From NCBI GenBank assembly GCA_026914155.1, contig JAPPGH010000024.1:124001-188000 (forward strand): a stretch of DNA of 64,000 nucleotides. The letters are read 5' to 3'. This document shows positions 1 to 9,408 of this stretch, in pieces; position 1 is the first letter of the stretch; each line of letters opens with the position of its first letter. Source of the stretch: Candidatus Palauibacter rhopaloidicola (GTDB lineage Bacteria; Gemmatimonadota; Gemmatimonadetes; Palauibacterales; Palauibacteraceae). Under the pieces are notes generated by a model, which was not told where the DNA came from, did no database searches, and worked only from the letters and a program-made list of their open reading frames with translations. The position numbers were made by a program, and so were the translations under genes.

Positions 1-1717
1 TCTCGTCGCGCGCGCGTCCGTTCACCCTCAGTGCCTCGAAGGTCGCGTGCAGATCCGGCGTCGCGTCCGCCGCGCCGACGCGAACGACGCCCAGCGTGTC
101 CTGCTCCGGGAAGAAGCTGCCTCCGATGTGGTCGATCCCCTGCACCCGGTTCAGAAGGGGGTAGCTCCCGCTCTCGGGGAAGGCGACGTGCACGATGTAA
201 CGCTCCGCCGGCGCGATGATCACGCTCTCGACCCATTCCTCCCGCTCGAAATTGCCCACGTCGGCGCCCACGAGCTTCATGGGCGCTCCGCCGAAGGAGA
301 GGTTGAACGTCCGCGTATTCGACGCGTTCGTGAAGAAGAAACGGACGACCGAGCCGCGCTCCACGTCCAGCGCGTAATCGGGCTCCCCGTTTACGAGCAT
401 GGTGTTGCCGAAGCGGCCCATGAGCGCGTGGGTGGCGCGCTCGAGACCGAACGGGACCAGCCCATGCTCACCCACGAGCAGATCGTCGAGCATCACGACC
501 TCCTCGCGGTGGACGGGGCTGAAATAGTCGGGATCTTCCGACCGGACCATGAGGTTGCCGGCCAGCCCCAGATCCTGCTGGACTTCCTCGCGGTGATGCG
601 GGTGGTACCAGTAGAGGCCGGGGTCGGGGAAATGCACCGTGTAGCGGAAGCTCTCGCCGGGGGCCACGACATCCTGCGTCAGACCCGGGACGCCGTCGAA
701 GCGGTTGTCGAGCCGCAGGCCGTGCCAGTGGATCGCGGTCGGCCAGTCGATGCGGTTCGTGAAGTCGATCGTGACCGTCGCGTCCTCGGGGACCCAGAGG
801 AGGGGCCCGGGGATCTGTCCGTTGAAGCCGTAACCCAGGAGTTGGCGGCTCCCGATGCGGCGGCGCACGTAGACGGCGTCGAGGGCGAGCGAGTCGCCGT
901 CGGCCAGTTCGATCAGCTCGCGGGGGCGGGCGTCGACGATCTCGCCTTCCCAGCCGTCTCCCGGCAGCCAGGGCTGCACGTCCGGCCGCAGCTCCATGAG
1001 CGACGGGAGCATCATGACCCCTTCGGGCATCGGCACGCCGCCCCACGCGTCGTCCATCGCCATCTCGCCGGGGGGGGTCCGCGAGGCGCCGAGCGCGAAC
1101 TCGAGGAAGTCGGCGGGCTGCATGCGGCTGGAAGGCGACTGGGCTCGCAGCACGTAGGGACCCGCCGGTTCCGCACCCACCCCCTCGGCCGCTTCGGGGC
1201 CCGGTCCGGATTCCGCCGTGACGAGGATGAGGAACTTGTTGAACGCGACCTGCCCCACCTCGGCGCGTCCGCGCGCCGGCACCTCTCCGAGCCGCTCGAT
1301 GGGCCAGAGCACCTGGGTCGACGCCCAGGCGACGTAACGGTCGTACGGACCGAGCGTGGACGGGGGCGGAAGCTCCGTCGAGATCACGGCGTCGTACAGG
1401 AGCCGTCCGTCTGGCGTCACCCCCACCGAGAACGGCCCCGGGGGACGGCGCAACTCGACCGTGCCGGTCGCGTCGGGGACGCGGGGCGTCGGGAACAGCG
1501 ACATGCAGTACAGGTCGGGGCTCGCCGCGCCCCCCTGCTCCGCGCCGGGCGTGCAGGGAGAGGCCTCCTGCCGGGCCTCCCGCGGCAGCGACATCCCCGG
1601 GGGCGCCTCGCCCACCCACAACCAGAGCGCCCCGCACAGCGCCCCGGCGGCGCCCAGCGCCGCAGCGGCCGCCGGGCCGGTGCCGCCCTCCGATGACCGC
1701 CGGGCCCCGGGAGTCAC
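1..1717 (-). CDS. Multicopper oxidase (5' part; C-terminus lies beyond window start)
   Basis: Minus-frame reading (not in ORF track, no stop in window) gives VTIDFTNRIDWPTAIHWHGLRLDNRFDGVPG...FRYTVHFPDPGLYWYHPHHREEVQQDLGLAGNLMV, i.e. cupredoxin Cu-ligand motifs HWHG and YHPH. GTG start overlaps the SDR stop (GTGA). Confidence 0.88.
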   Translation of the reverse strand, partial: MTPGARRSSEGGTGPAAAAALGAAGALCGALWLWVGEAPPGMSLPREARQEASPCTPGAEQGGAASPDLYCMSLFPTPRVPDATGTVELRRPPGPFSVGVTPDGRLLYDAVISTELPPPSTLGPYDRYVAWASTQVLWPIERLGEVPARGRAEVGQVAFNKFLILVTAESGPGPEAAEGVGAEPAGPYVLRAQSPSSRMQPADFLEFALGASRTPPGEMAMDDAWGGVPMPEGVMMLPSLMELRPDVQPWLPGDGWEGEIVDARPRELIELADGDSLALDAVYVRRRIGSRQLLGYGFNGQIPGPLLWVPEDATVTIDFTNRIDWPTAIHWHGLRLDNRFDGVPGLTQDVVAPGESFRYTVHFPDPGLYWYHPHHREEVQQDLGLAGNLMVRSEDPDYFSPVHREEVVMLDDLLVGEHGLVPFGLERATHALMGRFGNTMLVNGEPDYALDVERGSVVRFFFTNASNTRTFNLSFGGAPMKLVGADVGNFEREEWVESVIIAPAERYIVHVAFPESGSYPLLNRVQGIDHIGGSFFPEQDTLGVVRVGAADATPDLHATFEALRVNGRARDE

Positions 1718-2505
1718 TGGAGGGACCGCGTGCGGCCCCCGTCGACGGCGATGGAAACGCCCGTCACGTAGCTGGCACGCTCGGAGGCGAGGAACGCCAC
1801 GACCGCGGCGAACTCGCGCGGGTCGCCGAGACGTCCCGCGGGGATCGCGGCGTGCCACCCCGCTTCCACTTCGTCGGTCGAGATCCCCCCGGCTTCGGCG
1901 CGCACGGCGGCCAGTTGCTCGAGCCTCGCCGTGCGCGTGAAACCCGGGAGCACATTGTTCACCGTCACGCCGTACGCGGCGACCTCGTTCGAAAGAGACT
2001 TCGCGAAGCCCGTCACGGCGGCCCGCACGCTGTTGGAGAGGATCAGGTCGGCCTCCGGTTCCTTCGCGGCGACCGACGTGATGTTCAGGATCCGCCCCCA
2101 GCCCCGCTCCTTCATGCCGGGCAGGAGCGCGCGGGTGAGATCGAGGGCGCTCTCCAGGTTGAGGCGTACGGCCGCCTTCCACGCCGCCCGGTCGTGGTCC
2201 TCGAACTTCCCCGCCGGCGGCCCGCCCGCGTTGTTCACGAGGATGTCCACGCGTCCGAAGCGGGCCGTCGCCGCTTCGGCGAGGCCGGCCACGGCCACAG
2301 GATCCGACAGGTCGGCCGGGATGCCGACCACGTCGCCGGGCCCGCGTGCGTCCGCGGAGGCTACGGCCTCCGAGAGCACCGCCTCGCCGCGTGCGCACAT
2401 CAACAGGTGCGCCCCTTCCGCCGCCAGTTCCTCCGCCACGGCCCGGCCGAGACCCTTGGAGGAGGCCGCAACCAGGGCGACGCGGCCCGCGATTCCCAGG
2501 TCCAT
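1714..2505 (-). CDS. SDR family oxidoreductase
   Basis: ORF 263 aa; Rossmann-type N-terminus AASSKGLGRAVAEELAAEGA, NNAGG, C-terminal YVTGVSIAVDGG typical of SDRs. Confidence 0.92.
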   Translation of the reverse strand: MDLGIAGRVALVAASSKGLGRAVAEELAAEGAHLLMCARGEAVLSEAVASADARGPGDVVGIPADLSDPVAVAGLAEAATARFGRVDILVNNAGGPPAGKFEDHDRAAWKAAVRLNLESALDLTRALLPGMKERGWGRILNITSVAAKEPEADLILSNSVRAAVTGFAKSLSNEVAAYGVTVNNVLPGFTRTARLEQLAAVRAEAGGISTDEVEAGWHAAIPAGRLGDPREFAAVVAFLASERASYVTGVSIAVDGGRTRSLQ

Positions 2506-2885
2506 CAGTCGTCCGTGTCGTGAAAGTAGGAGTCCGTCCCGTCGAGCCAGTCCGTGCGGGGAGGACAGAAGATGTCGAGATCCAGCGTCTTTTCGAGCGC
2601 GATGGCCTTGTGTGGGACGTGGGAGGGTATATGGAGGATCTCCCCCGCCCGCACGACGACCTCGTCGCGCCCGTCTTCGCCCAGCCAGAAGTGCAACGCG
2701 CCTTCGAGGATGTATGTGAACTGCTCATTCTCGTGCGAGTGCGTGGGGACGACGGCGCCCTCCTCGAGCAGGACCTGCGCGATCATGGCCCGGTCTCCCG
2801 TCACCATGCGCCGGCCCAACTGTTCGGTTACGCGCTCCCACGGCAACTCCTCCCAGCGGAAGTGCCGGGGCTTCGCTTCGCTCAT
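2505..2885 (-). CDS. Cupin domain-containing protein
   Basis: ORF 126 aa; PTHSHENEQFTYILEGALHFWLG...AGEILHIPSHVPHKA is the cupin 2 signature. Stop overlaps the SDR start. Confidence 0.9.
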   Translation of the reverse strand: MSEAKPRHFRWEELPWERVTEQLGRRMVTGDRAMIAQVLLEEGAVVPTHSHENEQFTYILEGALHFWLGEDGRDEVVVRAGEILHIPSHVPHKAIALEKTLDLDIFCPPRTDWLDGTDSYFHDTDD

Positions 2886-2957
2886 GACGTCTCCTCCTTG
2901 CGGGGTAGCTCCCGGACTCGGCGACCGGGCCTGTTCGGGGGACGGACGATGTGCCGC

Positions 2958-3803
2958 CTACCGATTCCCGGCAAGCGTCCAGGCGACGCCCGCCCGAAGG
3001 TTCCAGTCGCCGCTCATCGCCGTGGTTCCGTGCCCGAGCCCGGCGTCGATGGCGAGCGGCCCGCGCCGCCATTCCACGGTCGCGCGGAGTTCTCCGAGGT
3101 CGCCGGTGCCGAGCGGAGATACCCTTCGCGTGCTGGTCCGCCCGCGCGTGCCGACCGACAGCCGCCAGTTCGGGGCCGCGTCCCACAGCCCTTCGAATGC
3201 GTAGGCGAACGCGTCGTTCTGCTCGAAGGGCTCGACCGGTACCTCCAGGATGCCGACGCCGAACCAGCCCGTGGCGCGCCAGCGAGCCGAACCCCACGAG
3301 AAGAGGGCGGCGATCGTGATGTCCGTCGTGTTGAGCCCGATCCCCCGGGTTTCGTCGGAGTTCGGGAGCCTCACGCCCAGATGCCCCCCCGCCGAGAACC
3401 CCGTGGCTCCGCCGATGGGCGCGAACGACACCGCGAGTTCGAAGTCGCCCACGTCGCGGGATGTACCATCGGCGAGAGAAGGATCGAGATCGACGGAGGA
3501 GACGGCCTCGCGCGTCTCGATGGAGAGCGTCTTCCGGGCCGCGCCCTTCAGTTCGAACACGACGCGCGGTCCGATCGCCCAGGCGGCGTGGAGCTCGGGC
3601 AACGCCGCCAGGTCGCCCCTGAGCCCGGCCAGCGGAAAGTCGGCGTTCGCGGTGCGAGAGGCGCCGACGCCGAGCAGGACCTCGCCGGACCGCGCGCCTC
3701 CCACGGGCTGCACGAGCGCGTCGCGCCTGAGCTGCCCCTGCGCCGGAATCGCCACCGCCGCGGCGATGGCACTGGCGAGAACGCACGAAAGCCCGACGCG
3801 CAA
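2958..3803 (-). CDS. Secreted/outer-membrane beta-barrel-like protein of unknown function
   Basis: C-terminal part of ORF 2958..4904; signal-peptide-like LRVGLSCVLASAIAAAVAIPAQG after a candidate TTG start; alternating hydrophobic strands and repeated W/G. The upstream part of the long ORF overlaps another gene and is not real. Confidence 0.6.
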   Translation of the reverse strand: MRVGLSCVLASAIAAAVAIPAQGQLRRDALVQPVGGARSGEVLLGVGASRTANADFPLAGLRGDLAALPELHAAWAIGPRVVFELKGAARKTLSIETREAVSSVDLDPSLADGTSRDVGDFELAVSFAPIGGATGFSAGGHLGVRLPNSDETRGIGLNTTDITIAALFSWGSARWRATGWFGVGILEVPVEPFEQNDAFAYAFEGLWDAAPNWRLSVGTRGRTSTRRVSPLGTGDLGELRATVEWRRGPLAIDAGLGHGTTAMSGDWNLRAGVAWTLAGNR

Positions 3804-3868
3804 ACGCCGGGCTCCCGGGAACTGCGGCGAAGGGGACCGCCGGCGCAGCGCCGGCCGGTCGCCGGGGC

Positions 3869-4537
3869 TCAGCTTCGAGCCGCCTGCATGACGTCGTTCA
3901 CATAGCCGTCCAGTCGGGCCATGACCTCGATCGTCTCGGCCTGCGTCTCGGCGTTGGCCAGCTCTCGCACCAGACTGAGAAGCAGTCCGCGGACCGCGGC
4001 CGCGTCCCCGCCTCCCACCGCCGGGGCTTCGGCCGCGGGGGCCGGAGGTGCGGCAGCCGGCGCGGGCTCCGCCACGGTTGGCGCGACGGCCCGGCGAGCC
4101 TTCGGGGCGGCTTTGGGAGCCTCCGCGGCGGCCAGGCGCCGCTTGACCTGCAGCGGGTACTTTGCATGAAACTGTCGGGGCGACAGCTCGGCGACCGAAG
4201 CGTCGATCTCGCAGGCGCCCGCAAACAGCTCCGCGTTCTTGACGTCGGGGTTCCTCTTGAGCACGCGCGTCACGTACGCCAGCACCGCATCCGCATCTCC
4301 CTTCGAGGCACGTCGCCGCGCCGCTTTCGCCCTGGCCGGCGCCCGAACTCTGCGCCCCGGGCCGGCCCCCGCCAGACGACGCTTGACCTGCAGCGGATAC
4401 TTCGCGTGGAACTGCCTCGGGTTCAGCTTCCCGATGGCCTTGTCTATGAGCTTCGCCCCTGCAAAGAGCGTCGCGTTCGAGACGCCGGGGTCCTTTTTCA
4501 ACTCCAGCTCTATGAACTCCATCACGTTCTCGTTCAT
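3869..4537 (-). CDS. Unknown protein with two tandem ~55-aa RQFHAKYPLQVKRRL modules and an Ala-rich linker
   Basis: ATG preceded by AGGAGG; two copies of [L-F-A-G-A-x2-I-D-x5-L-x-P-R-Q-F-H-A-K-Y-P-L-Q-V-K-R-R-L-A]. Confidence 0.8.
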   Translation of the reverse strand: MNENVMEFIELELKKDPGVSNATLFAGAKLIDKAIGKLNPRQFHAKYPLQVKRRLAGAGPGRRVRAPARAKAARRRASKGDADAVLAYVTRVLKRNPDVKNAELFAGACEIDASVAELSPRQFHAKYPLQVKRRLAAAEAPKAAPKARRAVAPTVAEPAPAAAPPAPAAEAPAVGGGDAAAVRGLLLSLVRELANAETQAETIEVMARLDGYVNDVMQAARS

Positions 4538-4710
4538 TATCCCTCCTCCTGCGGAGCGGTGCGCCCGATGATAGATGCCGCCGGCGCATGTTTGCGGTGT
4601 GTAATGAACCATAATCTCCCGCGGCGCACTGCGAGTCAACTGTAGGGCAAGTAATAGACGGACGACCTCCCCGCTTTCTGCGGCCACCGCGTGGGCGTAG
4701 CTTCCCGCCC

Positions 4711-7401
4711 ATGCAACCTCGATCGATGTCCGCCGCGATCGCCGTCCTGGCGTCGTGCCTGCTCCCGGCGTTCGCACACGCCCAGGGGTCGCGCCTCCCG
4801 GGCGCGATCGAAGCGGGACTCATCCTCCGGCAGCTCGATGGAGTGAAGAGGGTCCTCGTCGTGGCGGCGCACCCGGACGACGAAGATACCGCCCTGCTGA
4901 CCACTCTCGCGCGCGGATGGGGCGTGGAGGCCGCCTACTTCTCGTTCACGCGGGGCGAGGGAGGCCAGAACCTCATCGGCACGGAACTCGGCGAGGGACT
5001 CGGCATCATCCGCTCGGGCGAACTGCTGGCTGCCCGTACGATCGACGGGGCGCAGCAGTTCTTCGGCCGCGCGTTCGACTTCGGTTACTCGAAGACGGCG
5101 GAAGAGACGTTTGCGAAGTGGCCACGCGAGCGCGTCCTCTCCGATCTGGTGTGGACGATCCGGCGCTTCCGGCCCCATGTGCTCATCTCGATGTGGAGCG
5201 GAACGGAGCGGGACGGCCACGGGCACCACCAGGTATCCGGCCTTCTCACGCGAGAGGCCTTCGATGCCGCCGGAGACGCGACGCGATTCCCGGAGCAGGT
5301 CGCGGCGGGCGCGGAACCCTGGGCGCCGCTGAAACTGTACCGCCGGCCCCTCTTCGAACTGGGCGCCACCGCGATCGAAATCGAGACGGGCGCCCTCGAT
5401 CCCCTGCTCGGCCTCTCGCACCACCAGGTCGCGATGGACAGCCGCAGCCAGCACCGCTCGCAGGATTTCGGCACGGCTCTGCCGCTCGGTCCCCGCGTCA
5501 CTCGGCTCTCGCTCGTGTCCTCGCGCGTCGGCGGCTCGCCGACGGATCCGCTGCTGGCGGGGGTCGATACAACGCTGGCAAGTCTGGCCGCGGACCTCGG
5601 CGAGACGGCACAGGCGGATCTCCGTTCGTACCGGGCGGCGATCGGCCACGCCGGCGGCTCGCTCAGTGCCACGAGCCCGGAGACCGCCCTGCCCTTCCTC
5701 GCCGAGGCGCTACGGCGACTGGAGCGGCTCCGCGCCGTCGCGCCCCCCGTGGGGGAGAGTGAGCTGCGGCGCGAACTCGACCGCCGCTCACGCCTGCTGA
5801 TGCGGGCGATCCTCGCCGTGGCCGGAGTGCGGATCGAACTGCGGGCGCGGGACGATGTCCTGGTCCCTGGACAGACCGTACTCGTCGAGGCGCGCGTCTC
5901 AAGCGGGGCCGGGGCGGCCCTGGAACTCGCCCCACCCGTCATCGAGGCGCCCCCCGGGTGGTCGGTGGAGAGCATCGGCCCGGACGTCGAAACGGAACCC
6001 GACGACCTGGGGCCGTTCGCCCGCTTCTTCCGTCAGCCGGACGTGGTCTTCGACCCGTCGTCCCGGGCGCGGATCGAGCCAGGACAACTCGGGATGTGGC
6101 GCTATGCCGTCACGGTGCCCCCGGAGGCGCCGCCGGCCTCCCCGTGGTTCCTCGAACATCCGCGCGACGGCGACCTGTACCAATGGCCCGCGGAGCCCGA
6201 CCTGCGCGCGCTCCCGTTCCGGCCTCCCCTCCTTCTCGGCCGCGTGGCCGCAGTCGTGTCGGCGGCGGGCGAGCGATTCGGCATCGAGGTCGAAGATCCG
6301 GTGCGTCACCGGGCCGTGGACGGCGTAACGGGAGAGAGCTGGCGACCGCTGCAGGTGGCGCCGCGCTTATCGGTCGCGGCGACGGCGCCTACGCTGATCT
6401 GGCCCGGCAGCCGTCCGGGTTCGCGCGTCATCGCCTTCCGGATTTCGAGTTTCGCCCGGGGCGCGACGGCCGGGGAGATCGGGCTCGACCTGCCGCCCGG
6501 ATGGCGCGCCGCGCCCGAGGCGACGGCGTTCGAACTCGCGGGCGAAGGAGCGGTCCGGACGGTCGGCTTCACGGTCGAGCCGCCGCCGGGAGAGGCGGAG
6601 GGGGAGTTCTTCGCGCGGCCGTGGATCCGGATCGCCGGAGCCGCGGTTCCCGCCACGCACGCGACGATGATCGACTATCCGCACATCGAGCCGCGGCTCC
6701 TGACCGGCGACGCTGCGGTCAGGATCGTGCGCTTCCCCGTTCGGGTCGCGGACCGGCGCATCGGATACGTGATGGGTTCCGGCGACGACGGGCCCGAAGC
6801 CATCCGGCAGCTCGGGCTCGACGTCGAACTGATCGAACCGGGGGACTGGGAAGCCGGGAGGCTCGACCGGTTCGACACGATCGTGCTCGGGATCCGGGCC
6901 TATGAGGTGCGCGAGGACCTCATCGCGGCCAACGCGGAGTTGCTCGCGTGGGCGGAGCGCGGAGGCACCGTCGTCGTCCAGTACAACCGCTACGAGTTCA
7001 ACCAGGGGGCGTACGCACCGTACCCGATCTCGATCGGCCGCCCCGCCCCCCGCGTCACGGAGGAGGACGCCTCTGTCACGCTCGCCGACCCGCAGGCGCC
7101 CGTTCTCCTTGAGCCCAACCGTCTCGGCCCGGCAGACTTCGAAGGCTGGGTCCAGGAGCGCGGGCTGTATTTCCCGGATGCGTGGGATGAAAGATACCAG
7201 GCGCCGCTGGAGATGGCCGACACGGGAGAACCGCCGAGTCGCGGCAGCCTGCTCGCCGCCCCGGTGGGTCGCGGACTTTACATTCACACATCGCTCTCCT
7301 TCTTCCGGCAACTGCGCGCGGGAGTGCCGGGCGCATTTCGTCTGTGGGCGAACCTGCTCTCTCTCGACGGGAGCCGCTGGCGCGAGATCGCGGCCCAGTG
7401 A
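4711..7401 (+). CDS. PIG-L (LmbE-like) deacetylase family protein with long C-terminal region
   Basis: Signal peptide followed by VLVVAAHPDDEDTALLTTLARG (AHPDDE metal site) and WSGTERDGHGHHQ. Confidence 0.9.
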   Translation: MQPRSMSAAIAVLASCLLPAFAHAQGSRLPGAIEAGLILRQLDGVKRVLVVAAHPDDEDTALLTTLARGWGVEAAYFSFTRGEGGQNLIGTELGEGLGIIRSGELLAARTIDGAQQFFGRAFDFGYSKTAEETFAKWPRERVLSDLVWTIRRFRPHVLISMWSGTERDGHGHHQVSGLLTREAFDAAGDATRFPEQVAAGAEPWAPLKLYRRPLFELGATAIEIETGALDPLLGLSHHQVAMDSRSQHRSQDFGTALPLGPRVTRLSLVSSRVGGSPTDPLLAGVDTTLASLAADLGETAQADLRSYRAAIGHAGGSLSATSPETALPFLAEALRRLERLRAVAPPVGESELRRELDRRSRLLMRAILAVAGVRIELRARDDVLVPGQTVLVEARVSSGAGAALELAPPVIEAPPGWSVESIGPDVETEPDDLGPFARFFRQPDVVFDPSSRARIEPGQLGMWRYAVTVPPEAPPASPWFLEHPRDGDLYQWPAEPDLRALPFRPPLLLGRVAAVVSAAGERFGIEVEDPVRHRAVDGVTGESWRPLQVAPRLSVAATAPTLIWPGSRPGSRVIAFRISSFARGATAGEIGLDLPPGWRAAPEATAFELAGEGAVRTVGFTVEPPPGEAEGEFFARPWIRIAGAAVPATHATMIDYPHIEPRLLTGDAAVRIVRFPVRVADRRIGYVMGSGDDGPEAIRQLGLDVELIEPGDWEAGRLDRFDTIVLGIRAYEVREDLIAANAELLAWAERGGTVVVQYNRYEFNQGAYAPYPISIGRPAPRVTEEDASVTLADPQAPVLLEPNRLGPADFEGWVQERGLYFPDAWDERYQAPLEMADTGEPPSRGSLLAAPVGRGLYIHTSLSFFRQLRAGVPGAFRLWANLLSLDGSRWREIAAQ

Positions 7402-7544
7402 CGGAGCGCCGGGACGAGAACGAGGGCCGGATCGGTCCCTTCCGTAGCTGGCGCGCTCTGTACGTGTCGGTGGTCGTCTATACCGTCGGACTCATCCTTC
7501 TCCTCTACCTCGCCACGCGCCTGCTCGACTTCGGAGTGCCGTGA
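7398..7544 (+). CDS. Small single-TM membrane protein
   Basis: GTG start overlapping the previous stop (GTGA); YVSVVVYTVGLILLLYLATRLL TM helix; immediately upstream of the symporter. Confidence 0.55.
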   Translation: MTERRDENEGRIGPFRSWRALYVSVVVYTVGLILLLYLATRLLDFGVP

Positions 7545-7563
7545 GCAGTTTCGACGGAGTGCC

Positions 7564-9267
7564 GTGAGCGGCCTCGACTGGGTCATCTTCGCCGTCTATT
7601 TCGGCGCTGTCGTCGCCTTCGCCTGGCGGCAGAGCCGAAAGAACCGCGGCGTCGAAGGCTTCTTTCTCGCCAACCGCCGGCTGGGCTGGGGCGCCATCGG
7701 CCTCTCCGTGATGGCGACGCAGGCGAGCGCGATCACGTATATCGGCACGACCGGACAGGCTTTCGACGACGGCATGGAGTTCGTCCAGTTCTACCTGGGC
7801 CAGCCGATCGCCATGGTCATTCTCTGCGTCGTCTTCGTCCCCTTCTTCTATCGCTCGAAGGTCTTCACCGCCTACGAATACCTCGAGCGCCGCTTCGACC
7901 CCAGGACCCGGTCGCTGACGAGCTTTCTCTTTCTCGTGTCGCGTGGACTCTCGGCGGGGATCGTCCTCTACGCCCCGGCCATCGTGCTCTCCGTCATCAT
8001 GGGCTGGGACGAGCGCGTGACGATTCTCGTCATGGGACTGATCACAGTGGCCTATACGATCATGGGAGGCATCACGGCCGTCATCTGGACGGACGTGCTG
8101 CAGATGATCGTCATGTTCGCCGGGATCGGGATCGCCATCGCGGTGCTGTTCTCGACGCTGCCGGAGGGCGTGGGCGTCGGCGACGTGGCGTATATCGGCG
8201 GGATCCATGAGATGTGGCGCAGCATCGACCTCTCGTGGGACCCGACGAATCGCTACACGCTCTGGTCCGGACTCATCGGAGGACTCTTTCTCGCCCTGGG
8301 CTACTTCGGGACCGACCAGAGCCAGGTCCAGCGCTATCTCACGGCGAGTTCACTCCGCCAGAGCCGTCTTTCCCTCATTTTCAACGCCTTCGTCAAGGTT
8401 CCGATGCAGGTCTTCATCCTCGCCATCGGCGTTCTCCTCTATGTCTTCTATCACTTCGAGCGTCCCCCCCTCGTCTTCAATTCGGCGGAGGCCGCCATGG
8501 TCCGGGAAAGTCCCCGCGCCGGCGCCTTCGCCGAGTTGGAGGCGGAGCACGAGCGGACGCACGAATTGCGCCGCGAAAGCACCCTGGCGGTGCTGGAGGT
8601 TCGCAGTGCCGGCGAAGACCCCGCGGCGCTCCAACGCCGGATCGCGGGGTACGACGACGAACTGGCGCGGTTGAGGGAGGCGTCCAAATCGCTCGTGTCC
8701 GAGGTGCGCGGGTCTTCGTCGAACGATGTGAACTATGTCTTCCCGTCCTACCTCATCTCGTATGTCCCCGCCGGTATCCTGGGACTGCTGATCGCCGTCA
8801 TCTTCGCGGCCGCGATGTCTTCGCTGGACTCCGAACTCACGGCCCTGTCCAGCGCCACGGTGATCGACTTCTATCGGAGGTACGTGAAACCGGAGGGGAC
8901 GGACGCCCACTATCTGCTCGTGTCGCGGCTCGCCACGCTGGGGTGGGGCGGATTCGCCGTGCTCTTCGCGCTCTATGCAGGCCAGTTGGGATCGCTCGTC
9001 GAAGCGGTGAATGAAGTCGGCTCGATCTTCTACGGCGCGCTCCTGGGCGTGTTCCTCCTCGCCTTCCTGGTGAAGCGGGCGACGGCCGCGGGCGCCTTCT
9101 ACGGGCTGATCTTCTCGATGCTCGCCGTACTCGCCGTGTCGCGCTTCACGGAGATCGCGTGGCTGTGGTACAACGTCGTGGGAACGCTGGCGGTTCTCGT
9201 CGTTGGCCTCGCCCTCCGCAGGCGGGAGCCGCCGGCGCCGCGAGGGTCAGCCGCCCCGGCGGGTTAA
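7564..9267 (+). CDS. Sodium:solute symporter (SSS) family transporter
   Basis: 567 aa, many TM helices; EGFFLANRRLGWGAIGLSVMATQASAITYIGTTGQAF and MSSLDSELTALSSATVIDFYRRY typical of SSS. Confidence 0.93.
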   Translation: MSGLDWVIFAVYFGAVVAFAWRQSRKNRGVEGFFLANRRLGWGAIGLSVMATQASAITYIGTTGQAFDDGMEFVQFYLGQPIAMVILCVVFVPFFYRSKVFTAYEYLERRFDPRTRSLTSFLFLVSRGLSAGIVLYAPAIVLSVIMGWDERVTILVMGLITVAYTIMGGITAVIWTDVLQMIVMFAGIGIAIAVLFSTLPEGVGVGDVAYIGGIHEMWRSIDLSWDPTNRYTLWSGLIGGLFLALGYFGTDQSQVQRYLTASSLRQSRLSLIFNAFVKVPMQVFILAIGVLLYVFYHFERPPLVFNSAEAAMVRESPRAGAFAELEAEHERTHELRRESTLAVLEVRSAGEDPAALQRRIAGYDDELARLREASKSLVSEVRGSSSNDVNYVFPSYLISYVPAGILGLLIAVIFAAAMSSLDSELTALSSATVIDFYRRYVKPEGTDAHYLLVSRLATLGWGGFAVLFALYAGQLGSLVEAVNEVGSIFYGALLGVFLLAFLVKRATAAGAFYGLIFSMLAVLAVSRFTEIAWLWYNVVGTLAVLVVGLALRRREPPAPRGSAAPAG

Positions 9268-9408
9268 GGGGCTTCGCGGCAGGCACGATACGCGGTACGG
9301 TTTTCCACGGGCGGCGCGGGCGGTAGAGTCTCCGCTCGGAAATACGCCGACGCACCCCGGATTCCTTCCGGGGGACGGCTCACGGCAACCTCATCGAACC
9401 TTATCGGG

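Noticed and set aside
468-1637. 389-aa minus-strand ORF
   Set aside because: Wrong frame within the multicopper oxidase gene; Arg/Pro-rich frame-shifted translation.
47-1696. 549-aa plus-strand ORF
   Set aside because: Antisense to the multicopper oxidase, whose minus-frame translation carries clear copper motifs.
2958-4904. 648-aa minus-strand ORF as one gene
   Set aside because: Its N-terminal two thirds read out of frame through the RQFHAKYPLQVKRRL protein; real CDS begins near 3803.
9355-9373. CCCCGGA-TTCCT-TCCGGGG hairpin in the fhs leader as a riboswitch or terminator
   Set aside because: No match to riboswitch cores I know, and no U-tract for an intrinsic terminator. Too little evidence beyond a GC-rich hairpin.
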